Assembly (NCBI GenBank): GCA_021808425.1
Contig: JAKBBS010000057.1
Location: 1 to 17,182, forward strand
Origin: Actinomycetes bacterium
GTDB lineage: Bacteria > Actinomycetota > Acidimicrobiia > Acidimicrobiales > Palsa-688
Length of the DNA: 17,182 bases
Direction: 5' to 3'
Both the position numbers and the translations under genes were made by a program. The notes under the pieces were generated by a model. The model was not told the DNA's origin and ran no database searches. It was given only the letters and a program-made list of their open reading frames with translations. How positions within the stretch are numbered: position 1 is the stretch's first letter; each line of letters starts with the position of its first letter. Positions 1 through 8,066 of the stretch are shown piece by piece.

Positions 1-680
1 TCAAGATTTGCGGTATCACGACCGAGGAGGACGCACTGCTTTCGGTGGCGCTCGGAGCGACCGCTGTCGGGTTCGTCTTCGCTCCGTCCAAACGCCAAGT
101 GGCACCCCGGTCGGCCGCGGACATCATTAAACGGCTGCCCCCCGAGGTTCTACGAGTCGGGGTGTTCAAAGACGAGGCCCCCGAGCGGGTGTCTCAAATC
201 TGCAGCTACATCGGGCTGAACGCCGTGCAGCTTCACGGCCACGAGACTCCCGCCGACGCGAAGTGGCTCGCCGGGAGAGTCCCGCTCGTCATCAAAGCGT
301 TCTCGGCCGTCGATCCCCGACTCGCAGACGCCAGGGACTTCGAGGTGTTCGCGCTGCACGTCGACGCCGCCAAACCCGGGTCTGGAGAGACCTTCGACTG
401 GTCCCTCCTCGCGTCCGTGCCAAAAGGCGAGAGGATGATCCTTGCCGGGGGTCTCAACCCGGCGAACGTTGCGTCTGCGATCGAAACCACGGGATGCTTC
501 GGCGTGGACGTCTCGACCGGCGTCGAGAAAGCACCAGGTCACAAAGACCCGATCAAACTTCACGAATTTATTGACAACGCTTCGCGCGCTTTCGCGCGCC
601 GCACAGCTTCCCCGCAAACGTCCAGCGGCCGCAAGATAACACGCAGCCAGGGACCATACGACTGGCAGAAGGAGAAATGA
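1..680 (+). CDS. trpF: Phosphoribosylanthranilate isomerase, 5' end cut by window edge
   Basis: TrpF isomerises N-(5-phosphoribosyl)anthranilate to CdRP in cytoplasmic tryptophan synthesis. The reading frame is open from base 3 and starts with KICGIT, the family's N-terminal strand with the catalytic cysteine (codon 9-11). Only a few N-terminal residues should be missing. Further marks are the AVQLHG strand, [11 protein letters not shown] with the likely general-acid aspartate (codon 363-365), [10 protein letters not shown] and GVDVSTGVE, the last two being the phosphate-binding strands of the TIM barrel. After the usual last helix ([11 protein letters not shown]) the protein runs on for about 30 polar residues, which is longer than typical TrpF and looks disordered. 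The stop TGA overlaps the trpB start by 4 nt (ATGA), so translation is probably coupled. The upstream trp genes lie outside the window. Identification is secure. Confidence 0.96.
   Translation, partial: KICGITTEEDALLSVALGATAVGFVFAPSKRQVAPRSAADIIKRLPPEVLRVGVFKDEAPERVSQICSYIGLNAVQLHGHETPADAKWLAGRVPLVIKAFSAVDPRLADARDFEVFALHVDAAKPGSGETFDWSLLASVPKGERMILAGGLNPANVASAIETTGCFGVDVSTGVEKAPGHKDPIKLHEFIDNASRAFARRTASPQTSSGRKITRSQGPYDWQKEK
669..674 (+). promoter_or_regulatory. Shine-Dalgarno sequence of trpB, inside the end of trpF
   Basis: AAGGAG lies within the last codons of trpF, only 2 nt before the trpB ATG. That is closer than the usual 5-9 nt. With the ATGA overlap it suggests re-initiation by ribosomes finishing trpF rather than strong independent entry. 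Confidence 0.45.
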
Positions 681-1855
681 ACGTCGATATCGCAATGGTC
701 GATCCGGGCCCCACGGGCCGTTTCGGCGACTACGGAGGGCGCTACGTCCCAGAATCGCTCGTCCCTGCGTGCGCCGAGGTGGAGGCGGCGTTTCGTGGCG
801 CCTGGTCCGACCCGGAGTTCAGAGCCAGACTCGACTCTTTGTTGGCCGACTACGCAGGGCGCCCGACGCCGGTCACACGCGCCGAGCGACTTTCGAACGA
901 GCTCGGGGTCGACGTGCTGCTCAAACGCGAGGACCTGACGCATACAGGCTCGCACAAGATCAACAACGTCCTCGGGCAGGGTCTGCTCACGCTCGCCATG
1001 GGAAAGACTCGAATGGTCGCCGAGACCGGCGCTGGACAGCACGGCGTCGCTACTGCCACTGCGGCTGCCCTTTTCGGTTTGGAGTGCGTCGTCTACATGG
1101 GCGAGATAGACACGGAGCGCCAGGCGCTGAACGTGTTCCGTATGAAGCTTCTCGGCGCCGAGGTGGTGCCGGTGACTTCGGGCAGTAAGACCCTCAAGGA
1201 TGCAGTCAATGAGGCGATGAGACACTGGGTCGCGACGGTCGCCGACACCCACTACTGCTTGGGGTCGGTGATGGGTCCGCACCCCTACCCTTGGATGGTC
1301 CGCGAGTTCCAAAGCGTCGTCGGAAACGAAGCGCGCGAACAGTGCAGGGCGATCCTCGGCGGGGCGGACCCCGACGTCGTGCTCGCTTGCGTCGGCGGCG
1401 GCTCGAACGCGGCCGGGACTTTCGCCGGTTTCGTCGGAACCCAAGCCCGCCTCATAGGAGTCGAAGCGGCCGGCGGGTCGGCTATCGGGCGCGGAATTCC
1501 CGGGGTCCTGCACGGGATGCGCTCCTACCTGCTCCAAGACGAGTGGGGTCAGATTCTCGAGGCCGAGTCCATCTCGGCCGGTCTCGACTACCCGGGGATA
1601 GGCCCCGAGCATTCGTGGCTGGCAGACAACGGCCGTGCGCAGTACCGCTCCGCGTCCGACGACGAAGTGCTAGAAGCGTTGCAGCTCTTGGCGCGAACGG
1701 AAGGGATAATCCCCGCCCTCGAACCCGCCCACGCCCTCGCATGGCTAGTCCGGGCAGCGCGAAGTGCTGAGGTTGCGGCCGGCTCCACGGTGATGATGAC
1801 ATTGTCGGGCCGGGGGGACAAGGACGCCGAGACCGTGATGGGGCTTTTGTCGTGA
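677..1855 (+). CDS. trpB: Tryptophan synthase beta subunit
   Basis: TrpB condenses indole with L-serine to give L-tryptophan, using pyridoxal phosphate, in the alpha2-beta2 TrpAB complex. The 392-residue length is normal for the family. The N-terminal [15 protein letters not shown] signature is present. HTGSHKINN carries the PLP lysine (K94), AETGAGQHG carries the catalytic glutamate (E116), and GGGSNA at 240-245 is the glycine-rich loop that binds the cofactor phosphate. The C-terminal LSGRGDKD segment is also typical. The ATG at 677 overlaps the trpF stop. A second in-frame ATG (codon 7, 695) would also keep the conserved region, but lies too far from the ribosome binding site. The stop overlaps the GTG of trpA by 4 nt (GTGA), so the three genes form one transcriptional unit. 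This is a standard TrpB1-like enzyme with no missing key residue. Confidence 0.98.
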   Translation: MNVDIAMVDPGPTGRFGDYGGRYVPESLVPACAEVEAAFRGAWSDPEFRARLDSLLADYAGRPTPVTRAERLSNELGVDVLLKREDLTHTGSHKINNVLGQGLLTLAMGKTRMVAETGAGQHGVATATAAALFGLECVVYMGEIDTERQALNVFRMKLLGAEVVPVTSGSKTLKDAVNEAMRHWVATVADTHYCLGSVMGPHPYPWMVREFQSVVGNEAREQCRAILGGADPDVVLACVGGGSNAAGTFAGFVGTQARLIGVEAAGGSAIGRGIPGVLHGMRSYLLQDEWGQILEAESISAGLDYPGIGPEHSWLADNGRAQYRSASDDEVLEALQLLARTEGIIPALEPAHALAWLVRAARSAEVAAGSTVMMTLSGRGDKDAETVMGLLS

Positions 1856-2652
1856 GCAGTTCGCACCCCGAGCGGGGATTGGCCGTCGAGGGGCACCTGC
1901 GCGCGAAGCGAGAATCCGGAGGAAAGGCGCTCGTCTCTTACATGACCGGCGGTTTGGGCCCCGACTGGGTCCGCTACGTCGAGGCGATGTCGGATGCGGG
2001 GGCGGATGTAGTCGAGATCGGCGTCCCTTTTTCCGATCCGGTCATGGACGGACCGACGATACAGGAAGCGTCCGGCGCGGCGCTGGCGGCCGGCGCGAAC
2101 CCTTCGAACATCCTCGATGGCATTGCCGGTGCCAGTATCGGCGTGCCGCTGGTGGCGATGACCTACTACAACCTGGTGGCGAGAGCCGGCCACCTGCGCT
2201 TCGCTCGCCAGCTTGCGTCCGCCGGGGTGCGCGGGGCGATAGTCGCCGACATACCGCTCGAGGAGTCGGCCGATTGGGAGGCGCAGGCGGCGGGAAGCGG
2301 GGTCGAGACGATCCTCTTGGCGGCACCGGTCAGCTCGGACGAGCGGCTCGCCGAGATCTGCAGGCGCTCGCACGGGTTCGTCTACGGGGTCAACGTCATG
2401 GGTGTGACGGGGGAGCGCGCTGCGCTTTCCGAGTCGGCCCGGTCGCTCGCGACGAGGCTGAAGGCGTTAACCGATGTGCCCGTCATCATGGGATTCGGGG
2501 TGTCGACCCCGGAGCAGGCAGCCGAAGTCGCTTCCTATGCCGACGGCGCGGTCGTCGCTTCGGCGCTAATGCGGATGGTCCTTGACGGTGCGGGGCCTGC
2601 GGAAGTAGCGGACTCGGTGTCGAAGTTTCGCCGTGCCCTCGACCGGGGTTGA
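1852..2652 (+). CDS. trpA: Tryptophan synthase alpha subunit
   Basis: TrpA cleaves indole-3-glycerol phosphate to indole and glyceraldehyde 3-phosphate and channels indole to TrpB. The protein has 266 residues, which is typical. [11 protein letters not shown] holds the catalytic glutamate (E55), and MDGPTIQ holds the catalytic aspartate (D66), with the same 11-residue spacing as the enterobacterial E49/D60 pair. [10 protein letters not shown] is the mobile loop 6 region, and [11 protein letters not shown] is the phosphate-binding segment. The start is GTG at 1852, overlapping the trpB TGA by 4 nt. No good Shine-Dalgarno sequence precedes it, so initiation is probably coupled to trpB. It is the last gene of the operon, because the next gene is on the opposite strand. 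Confidence 0.97.
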   Translation: MSSSHPERGLAVEGHLRAKRESGGKALVSYMTGGLGPDWVRYVEAMSDAGADVVEIGVPFSDPVMDGPTIQEASGAALAAGANPSNILDGIAGASIGVPLVAMTYYNLVARAGHLRFARQLASAGVRGAIVADIPLEESADWEAQAAGSGVETILLAAPVSSDERLAEICRRSHGFVYGVNVMGVTGERAALSESARSLATRLKALTDVPVIMGFGVSTPEQAAEVASYADGAVVASALMRMVLDGAGPAEVADSVSKFRRALDRG

Positions 2653-2806
2653 CGAAGGTCCGTTGGCATTTGGCGCGAGACGCAACCGGCCGCAGGACTA
2701 TCGACGGAAATGAGTTCCCTCGGACTAGCAGTGAATCGCCCTGAGTTCTCGGTAAAGCGCAAAGTTGTGTAAGCGAAGCTGGCCTTCGCGGTGGCGGCAA
2801 CTGCCG
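2653..2806. terminator. Convergent spacer after trpA with two small hairpins, possible terminator
   Basis: This 154-nt gap separates the convergent trpA and dehydrogenase genes. It holds a perfect 6-bp hairpin (GCGAAG 2773-2778 / CTTCGC 2784-2789, loop 5 nt). A second hairpin (GGCGGC 2793-2798 / GCCGTC 2803-2808, one G-T pair, loop AACT) runs into the dehydrogenase stop codon. Neither is followed by a T tract, so the terminator call is weak. I see no gene in the gap. Confidence 0.3.
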
Positions 2807-3868
2807 TCAGTTCTTAGCGGTACCGTCTGAGAACTCCAACGTGACCTTCACGTCGCCGGGCTGCCTCGTGTAGGCGTCCCTCCAGGAGTCCAGGCTCACC
2901 CTGCGGGTGATCAACCGTGACAGCCAGCCCTTGTCGGCGTCAGCTAGCGCTTTAGCGCCCGCCTCGTAGTGGCGGCGATTGGCGTTGACCGAGCCGAAGA
3001 CGACGTCGTTCTCAAGGACCATCCGGCGGTTGAGGCCACCGAGATCGAGCGAAAGGTCACGGCCGCCGGAGGAGACTCCGGTCAGGCATACGATCCCGTT
3101 AGCCCCCGCCTGGTCCATCAAGTCGAAGATCAGCTGGCTGACGCCGGTGCACTCGATGGCCACGTCGGGCTCTATCTTCGTGTCGGCGACGCTTCCGTGA
3201 TGGTAGGTGGCGCCGAGGGCGCTGACGAGATCCGGCTTCAGCCCTTCGGCAACTTGGTCGAGCACGTGAACTTCCATTCCCCGCTCGATGCCGATGAGCG
3301 CTGCGAGAAGGCCTATCGGGCCCGCTCCGGTGATCAGAACCGTTTTCGGGCTCCACACCGCACGCTTGCCGATCCGCTCGATGTGGTCCCAGGCCTTAGC
3401 GACGACAGTCGTCGGTTCGAGGAGCACACCGAGGTTCCCGAGTGCCGGGTCGACCTTGACCGCGAACTCTGGGGTGATCCTGTAGCGCTCGCGAGCGTAG
3501 CCGTGGTGCTCCTTGATGCCCCATTCGCTGTACTGGCCGTTTCGGCACATGTCCCATTCGCCGACCGCGCAGTTCGGGCAGGGCACCGGGTCCGGTCGAC
3601 GGACGATCGCCACGACCAGGTCTCCGGCTGCCAGCCCGGAGCCTTCCGGGGCCTCGACAACCTCGCCGAGGGACTCGTGGCCGATCGCGAGCCGCTGCTC
3701 GCCGGGCGGGGCCCAGCCGTAGTCGCCTTCGATGATCTCCAAGTCGGTGCCACACACTCCGACCGCGCGGGTCTTGACAAGGACAGGTCCGTCTGATTCC
3801 GGCGGTTCGGGAAGCTCGGTGAGATCCACCGAGTTCGCTTGGAGCGGGACGACAGTCACGGCGTGCAT
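2807..3868 (-). CDS. Zinc-type medium-chain dehydrogenase, glucose 1-dehydrogenase-like
   Basis: This is a 353-residue member of the zinc-dependent medium-chain dehydrogenase superfamily. It most resembles the archaeal/actinobacterial glucose (aldose) 1-dehydrogenase group, which oxidises sugars to lactones with NAD(P). GVCGTDLEI carries the catalytic zinc cysteine (C39), and IGHESLGEV gives H64 and E65. The lobe CPNCAVGEWDMC has cysteines at 97, 100 and 108 rather than the classic four-cysteine set. The Rossmann motif GAGPIG is at 181-186. D204 ends the second strand (VHVLDQ), which favours NAD over NADP by inference. The EVV/GDLVV region and the long GEWDMC-YSEWGI segment are typical of glucose dehydrogenases. 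The substrate is inferred; another polyol or sugar is possible. It is a single gene, divergent from yqgE. No Shine-Dalgarno sequence precedes the ATG. Confidence 0.85.
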   Translation of the reverse strand: MHAVTVVPLQANSVDLTELPEPPESDGPVLVKTRAVGVCGTDLEIIEGDYGWAPPGEQRLAIGHESLGEVVEAPEGSGLAAGDLVVAIVRRPDPVPCPNCAVGEWDMCRNGQYSEWGIKEHHGYARERYRITPEFAVKVDPALGNLGVLLEPTTVVAKAWDHIERIGKRAVWSPKTVLITGAGPIGLLAALIGIERGMEVHVLDQVAEGLKPDLVSALGATYHHGSVADTKIEPDVAIECTGVSQLIFDLMDQAGANGIVCLTGVSSGGRDLSLDLGGLNRRMVLENDVVFGSVNANRRHYEAGAKALADADKGWLSRLITRRVSLDSWRDAYTRQPGDVKVTLEFSDGTAKN

Positions 3869-3876
3869 GTTCAGAC

Positions 3877-3882
3877 ACGTTA
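3877..3882 (-). promoter_or_regulatory. Possible -10 element of the dehydrogenase gene
   Basis: On the minus strand TAACGT fits TANNNT and ends 8 nt before the ATG at 3868, so the transcript would have almost no leader. I see no clear -35. The neighbouring CCGGC-TTC-GCCGG hairpin (3883-3895) may be incidental. Confidence 0.3.
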
Positions 3883-3949
3883 CCGGCTTCGCCGGCTACC
3901 GACGGGGCGCCAGTACTTAGCCAGGCGAAGCAGGTTCGCGGCCGCGTGG

Positions 3950-3955
3950 CAGAAT
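3950..3955 (+). promoter_or_regulatory. Possible -10 element of yqgE
   Basis: CAGAAT matches TATAAT at 4 of 6 positions but lacks the initial T. It ends 6 nt before the GTG at 3962. No Shine-Dalgarno sequence is visible, so a leaderless transcript is plausible. No -35 is recognisable. Confidence 0.3.
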
Positions 3956-3961
3956 GGGTGT

Positions 3962-4552
3962 GTGGTCGCCAGCATCGAGCTTTTGAGGCCGGGCAGGCTC
4001 CTGGTGGCCAATCCGAGGCTCGCCGACTCCAACTTCGAGCGGACGGTCGTAATGCTCGTCGCTTACGGGGAGGATGGGGCGCTGGGCTTGATCCTCAACC
4101 GGCCGAGCGACATGGCAGTCAGCTCACCGCTGCCTCAGTGGGCTCACATCGCAGCTGAGCCGGCGGTCATGTTCCTCGGCGGCCCTGTCTCGCATCAGGC
4201 TGTGATCTGCCTCGCTCGTGCCGTGCCGACGGGTGGTGGGGCGCCGAAGGGTGATGGTGCTGGGGGTGGTTGGAAGGAACTTGACGGAGACCTCGGGACC
4301 CTCGACCTCGACAGTGACCCTGGAGCGGTCTCGGGTCGCCTCGGTGCGATCAGGCTTTTCGCCGGCTACGCAGGGTGGGCCGCGGGCCAACTCGAGGCTG
4401 AGATGGAAGCTGGGGCGTGGTGGGTCCTCGACGCGGACCCTGATGATCCTTTCACTGCTGCACCCGAGAACCTGTGGAAACGTGTGTTACTTCGCCAGGC
4501 TGAGCCTTTGCGCCTGGTTGCTTTCTACCCTGACAATCCCGCGTGGAACTGA
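3962..4552 (+). CDS. yqgE: YqgE/AlgH family protein (DUF179)
   Basis: This is a small cytoplasmic protein of the widespread YqgE/AlgH family (UPF0301), whose molecular role is not settled. The family pattern is clear: LRPGRLLVANPRLADSNFERTV at the N-terminus, GALGLILNRPS at 39-49, MFLGGPVS at 70-77, then RLFAGYAGWAAGQLE, WWVLDADPDDPF and LWKRVLLRQ. The GTG at 3962 gives 196 residues, close to the family norm. The frame stays open upstream to 3839, but that stretch overlaps the divergent dehydrogenase gene and shows no family similarity. A glycine-rich insert lies at residues 91-103. More codons end in T here (GGT, GCT, CCT) than in the neighbouring genes. It appears to be transcribed alone and ends in a GC-rich hairpin. 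Confidence 0.9.
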   Translation: MVASIELLRPGRLLVANPRLADSNFERTVVMLVAYGEDGALGLILNRPSDMAVSSPLPQWAHIAAEPAVMFLGGPVSHQAVICLARAVPTGGGAPKGDGAGGGWKELDGDLGTLDLDSDPGAVSGRLGAIRLFAGYAGWAAGQLEAEMEAGAWWVLDADPDDPFTAAPENLWKRVLLRQAEPLRLVAFYPDNPAWN

Positions 4553-4578
4553 CCCTGGCCGGGGAGTCGGGGCCGGGG
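4553..4578 (+). terminator. GC-rich hairpin directly after yqgE
   Basis: CCCTGGCC (4553-4560) pairs with GGCCGGGG (4571-4578) over 8 bp, including one G-T pair, with a 10-nt loop. It begins at the base after the yqgE stop, in the 52-nt gap facing the convergent transglutaminase gene. No T tract follows, so it could be a U-less terminator as in some actinobacteria, or a chance fold in GC-rich DNA. Confidence 0.35.
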
Positions 4579-4604
4579 CGTCAGGGCTTGGCCGGGGGAG
4601 GCGG

Positions 4605-5450
4605 CTACGACAGGCGGGTCAGGAAGACCTCGACGTCCATCGACGACGTCGGGCTACCGTGGAAGATGCCTTTGAGGGGAACGACGTCCGAGTAATCGCG
4701 GCCTCGCGCCACCAGCACGTGCCCGGCATCGACAGGGCGCCCTGCCGTCGGGTCCATGGCGATCCAATCCCCGACCCAGTACTCGACCCATGCGTGACTC
4801 TCCCCGGCGACTCGCTCGCCGAGGCGGTTGTCGCCGTCGGGGTATACGTAGCCTGAGCAGTACCGAGCCGGTATCCCCATCGAGCGAAGCAGCGCCAGGG
4901 AGAGGTGGGCGAAGTCCTGACAAACGCCGCTCCCGCCGTCCCACGCCTCGATCGCCGAAGTGTGAACCCCGGTCGTGCCCGAGCGATACGTGAGGCTCTC
5001 CCCGACCCATTCGATCGCGTCCGCGGCAGCCGCCAATGGCGACGCCGAAGACGAAAGCCTCGAGCCGATCTCGTGCAGTCGCTCGTCGGTCGGTACGCAA
5101 CTTGTTGGCTCGAGAAACTCCGCGAACGGGTCCCTGACGTCGTCTCGCACGAAGGCGTCCCAGCCCAACTCGCGCTCCTCCCAGTGTTGCCCGGAGCTTT
5201 CCACCAAAGACCTCGCGACGACCGTCAAACTTTCGTGCGGAGCGTGAATGTCGAACGCGTGGACCTGAGACCCCCAGTAGTCGATGTAGGTGAAGATCGG
5301 CGCCCGCGGTGACACTTCCACCCGCAGATCCAGAAGCTGCTGCCAAAGGGTGCTGAGCGGCGTGAGCCGCAGTTCGTTGTAGGACGAGTGAACGACCCCG
5401 CTGTAGCTGTAACAGCTCACGTGGTCGATCTGGACGCGGCTGGTGGTCAT
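4605..5450 (-). CDS. Transglutaminase-like cysteine protease family protein
   Basis: The 281-residue protein has an N-terminal bacterial transglutaminase-associated beta domain (about 1-85, with HVSCYSYSGVVHSSYNELRL) and a transglutaminase core (about 140-250). The catalytic triad is visible: Cys177 in GSGVCQDFAHL, His219 in GESHAWVEYW and Asp233 in WIAMDPT. Such enzymes cleave, or less often cross-link, peptide or isopeptide bonds. No signal peptide is present, so it is probably cytoplasmic. The start is the ATG at 5450, because the open frame further upstream is only the antisense of the next gene. Its ATG overlaps the stop of the alpha-E gene by 4 nt (ATGA). It is the last gene of the ATP-grasp/alpha-E/transglutaminase unit, and the same trio occurs in many bacteria, including mycobacteria (Rv2411c-Rv2409c, from memory). 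Its substrate is unknown. Confidence 0.93.
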   Translation of the reverse strand: MTTSRVQIDHVSCYSYSGVVHSSYNELRLTPLSTLWQQLLDLRVEVSPRAPIFTYIDYWGSQVHAFDIHAPHESLTVVARSLVESSGQHWEERELGWDAFVRDDVRDPFAEFLEPTSCVPTDERLHEIGSRLSSSASPLAAAADAIEWVGESLTYRSGTTGVHTSAIEAWDGGSGVCQDFAHLSLALLRSMGIPARYCSGYVYPDGDNRLGERVAGESHAWVEYWVGDWIAMDPTAGRPVDAGHVLVARGRDYSDVVPLKGIFHGSPTSSMDVEVFLTRLS

Positions 5451-6415
5451 CGTCCTATCGGCCTGACGACGTCGAACTCGGCGCGTTCGACTGTCCACTC
5501 GATCACGTTGGTCTGGCGGAAATAGCGCGAGGCGATTGCGACAGACGCCGCCCCGCACTCGCGTTGCAGTTCGGGGAGAAGCTCGGGGAGATCCGACATG
5601 AGCTCCGAGACCCTCAGGAATTCGAGAGTGGTCCGAAGCCTGCCGAGAACTCGCCGACCCTCGTCTTGGGTGCCGACCCTTGCCGAGCGGGGATCGAGCT
5701 CGGCGAGGCATTCCTCTGCGCTTCGGAGCGAGAAGAAAGCGGACCTCGGGAAAAGCCTGTCCAGCAAGAGAAACTGGGCGGCGAGGTGGCCCTCGGGTTC
5801 GCGGCGATATGTCCGCAGGAACGCCTCGTGGGCTGACACTGACCGAAGCAGCACCACCCAGTCCGGTTCGGGACCCGCTGTTGCTGCTGCGAGAAGTCTC
5901 GCAAGCATGTCCACGCGTTCGAGACTGCGTCCGAGGACCATGAAACGCCACGCGTCGTCGCGCGACATAGTCGAGTCGATGAGGCCGGACACGACAGCTC
6001 CGCGCTCGCGCACGAAACGGAAGAAGGCGTATGGCGTAAACGCCGAGCCGTGGCCGCTCTCAGTGAAAAGAGTGTTGTACGTGACGTTGAGCGCCTCCCA
6101 CATTTCCGAGCTGATCGCCTCGCTGACACCTCGGGCGTTCACCCGGGCCGCTACGAGCGACGAGACGATCGAACTGGGGTTCGTCGTGTCGAAGGCGAGG
6201 ATCTCGACGACGCGCCTCGCTGTCAGCTCCTCCGACGCCATATCGGTGATCTTGACACCCATGACTGACAGGAGAACTGCACACAGCTCGGCTTCGCTTT
6301 CGAGCTGTGCCTCGAGGAGGTGGTGGATGTGAACATCGAGTATGCGGGCGGTGGCCTCAGCGCGCTCTACGTAGCGGCCGATCCAAAAGAGGCTTTCGGC
6401 TATTCGGCTCAGCAT
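5447..6415 (-). CDS. Alpha-E domain protein (DUF403)
   Basis: This 322-residue, mostly helical protein belongs to the alpha-E family. The signature start MLSRIAESLFWIGRYVERAE is complete, and the length is normal. The family has no experimentally settled function that I know of. It is nearly always found beside a circularly permuted ATP-grasp protein and a transglutaminase, and has been proposed to help in peptide synthesis or modification. Other visible segments are SAHEAFLRTYRREPEGHLAAQFLLLDR split by helices, and a C-terminal RYFRQTNVIEW. The ATG at 6415 overlaps the end of the ATP-grasp gene by 7 nt, and its stop overlaps the transglutaminase ATG by 4 nt. All three are therefore translated from one message. 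No membrane segment or signal peptide is visible. Confidence 0.93.
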   Translation of the reverse strand: MLSRIAESLFWIGRYVERAEATARILDVHIHHLLEAQLESEAELCAVLLSVMGVKITDMASEELTARRVVEILAFDTTNPSSIVSSLVAARVNARGVSEAISSEMWEALNVTYNTLFTESGHGSAFTPYAFFRFVRERGAVVSGLIDSTMSRDDAWRFMVLGRSLERVDMLARLLAAATAGPEPDWVVLLRSVSAHEAFLRTYRREPEGHLAAQFLLLDRLFPRSAFFSLRSAEECLAELDPRSARVGTQDEGRRVLGRLRTTLEFLRVSELMSDLPELLPELQRECGAASVAIASRYFRQTNVIEWTVERAEFDVVRPIGR

Positions 6416-8064
6416 CCGAGGCTGTCGTTGCCGAGTGGAAGTGCGAGTTGCTGTTGTTGCTGTCGTTCTTGTTGGTGCAGGCGGTCGGGGTCCTCCCAGT
6501 TGGGGCCGGGATCAGGGACCACGACCGGAGGGCCGCCAACAGGCGTCCTCCCGCCGTTTGGACGTGGAGCGCCTGACTGACTCGTCGACTTCGACGAGGT
6601 GGCGATCCTTCTTCGGGCCGCTCCGACTGTCACCCACGTGTCCTTGGAACCACCACCTTGACTGGAGTTGACAACGAGGCCCCCTTCGGGCAGCGCAACC
6701 CTCGTCAAGCCGCCGGGCAGGACCCATATGTCGTTGCCGTCGTTGACTGCGAAAGGGCGGAGGTCGAGGTGGCGAGCCGCGATCCTGTCGCCCACCCACG
6801 TCGGCGCTGTCGAGAGCGCTACAAGCTCCTGGGCGATCCACGCCCGCGGATTCGTTGTTATGTCCCGCCGGAGGACCTCCAACTGCTCGTCGGATGCCTC
6901 GGGGCCGATCACGATGCCATAGCCGCCCGAGCCCGAGACAGGCTTGAAGACCAGCTCGTCGAGGCGGCCGAGCACCTGCTCCAGCTGGTCGGGCACCTCC
7001 AGGCGGTAGGTGGCGACGTTGCGAAGGAGCGGCTCCTCCGAGAGGTAGTAGCGGATCACGTCCGGAATGTAGGTGTAGGTGAGCTTGTCGTCGGCCACAC
7101 CGTTGCCTACGGCATTCGCGAGGCTGACATTGCCTGCCCGAGCGACGTTGAGCAACCCGGGGCAGCCCACCAGGGAGTCGTTTCGGAACTGGAGCGGATC
7201 GAGGAAGTCATCGTCGACGCGCCTGTAGATGACGTGGACTTCGCGTTCGCCGTCCGAGGTCCTCATGTAGACGTGTCCCGAGTGACACGCGAGGTCACGT
7301 CCCTCGACGAGCTCGACCCCCATCTGGCGGGCCAGGAAAGAGTGCTCGAAGAACGCCGGATTGTAGACCCCGGGGGTCATAACGACCACCGTCGGATCGG
7401 AGATCCCTGCCGGCGCAGACGCCCGCAGAGATTCGAGGAGCTTCGCTGGGTAGCTGTCCACCGCCGCGACCCGGTGGCTGGCGAACAGCTCCGGGAAGAT
7501 CCGCGCCATCATCCTGCGGTTCTCGATCACGTAGGACACCCCCGAAGGGCAGCGAAGGTTGTCCTCTAGGACGTAGAAGTGCCCGTCGCTGCCCCGCACG
7601 ACGTCGACCCCTGCGACGTGCACTCGCACGCCGTTTGCAGGTTCGATACCCCACGCTGCCCGATGGAAATGCGCTGAGGATGTGACAAGGCTGCGAGGTA
7701 TGACCCCGTCGTCAAAAATTCGCCCGGCACCGTAGACGTCGGCGAGCAAGGCTTCGAGCGCTCGGACGCGTTGCACCACGCCTCGCTCCAGCTTCTGCCA
7801 TTCGTCCTCGTGGATCAAGCGGGGGATTAGGTCGAGGGGGAAAGGGCGCTCCTCGCCCGAAAGCTGGAACGTGATCCCGCGGTCGCGGAACATCCGGTCG
7901 CGCTGAGCGGCCCTCGCCTCGAGCTCTCCTGCTGATAAGGACTGGAGGGTCTCGCAGAGAGTTCGCGTGCGGGGCCGTGGCGACCCGGGGGAGGAGAACA
8001 TCTCGTCCCATGCGGGCCGGCCGTGTGGATGAGCCAGCACGTAGGCATCTAGGAGGTCCCCCAT
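6409..8064 (-). CDS. Circularly permuted ATP-grasp type 2 protein
   Basis: This 551-residue protein belongs to the circularly permuted ATP-grasp family (COG2308). The family is predicted to join a carboxylate to an amine with ATP, as peptide ligases do. The hallmark EDNLRCPSGVSYVIENR lies near residues 165-185. The nucleotide-binding glycine loop FKPVSGSGGYGI is near 371-383, and NSSQGGGSKDTWV near 464-476 closes the conserved part. The last 70 or so residues are low-complexity: Pro/Gly-rich, then a glutamine run (QQERQQQQQ), and are probably disordered. It is the first gene of the unit with the alpha-E and transglutaminase genes and sits 72 nt after typA. The start at 8064 (ATG) fits the family N-terminus (AYVLAHPHGRPAWDEMF). 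A GGTGGAG lies just 1 nt upstream, too close for an ideal ribosome site. Confidence 0.93.
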   Translation of the reverse strand: MGDLLDAYVLAHPHGRPAWDEMFSSPGSPRPRTRTLCETLQSLSAGELEARAAQRDRMFRDRGITFQLSGEERPFPLDLIPRLIHEDEWQKLERGVVQRVRALEALLADVYGAGRIFDDGVIPRSLVTSSAHFHRAAWGIEPANGVRVHVAGVDVVRGSDGHFYVLEDNLRCPSGVSYVIENRRMMARIFPELFASHRVAAVDSYPAKLLESLRASAPAGISDPTVVVMTPGVYNPAFFEHSFLARQMGVELVEGRDLACHSGHVYMRTSDGEREVHVIYRRVDDDFLDPLQFRNDSLVGCPGLLNVARAGNVSLANAVGNGVADDKLTYTYIPDVIRYYLSEEPLLRNVATYRLEVPDQLEQVLGRLDELVFKPVSGSGGYGIVIGPEASDEQLEVLRRDITTNPRAWIAQELVALSTAPTWVGDRIAARHLDLRPFAVNDGNDIWVLPGGLTRVALPEGGLVVNSSQGGGSKDTWVTVGAARRRIATSSKSTSQSGAPRPNGGRTPVGGPPVVVPDPGPNWEDPDRLHQQERQQQQQLALPLGNDSLGC

Positions 8065-8066
8065 AC

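Noticed and set aside
560..1612. Minus-strand open frame antisense to trpF/trpB
   Set aside because: It is a GC-bias shadow of two securely identified trp genes, and the product has no recognisable motif.
5451..5951. N-terminal extension of the transglutaminase gene
   Set aside because: This stretch is antisense-frame sequence within the alpha-E gene. ATG 5450 gives the proper family N-terminus and a 4-nt overlap.
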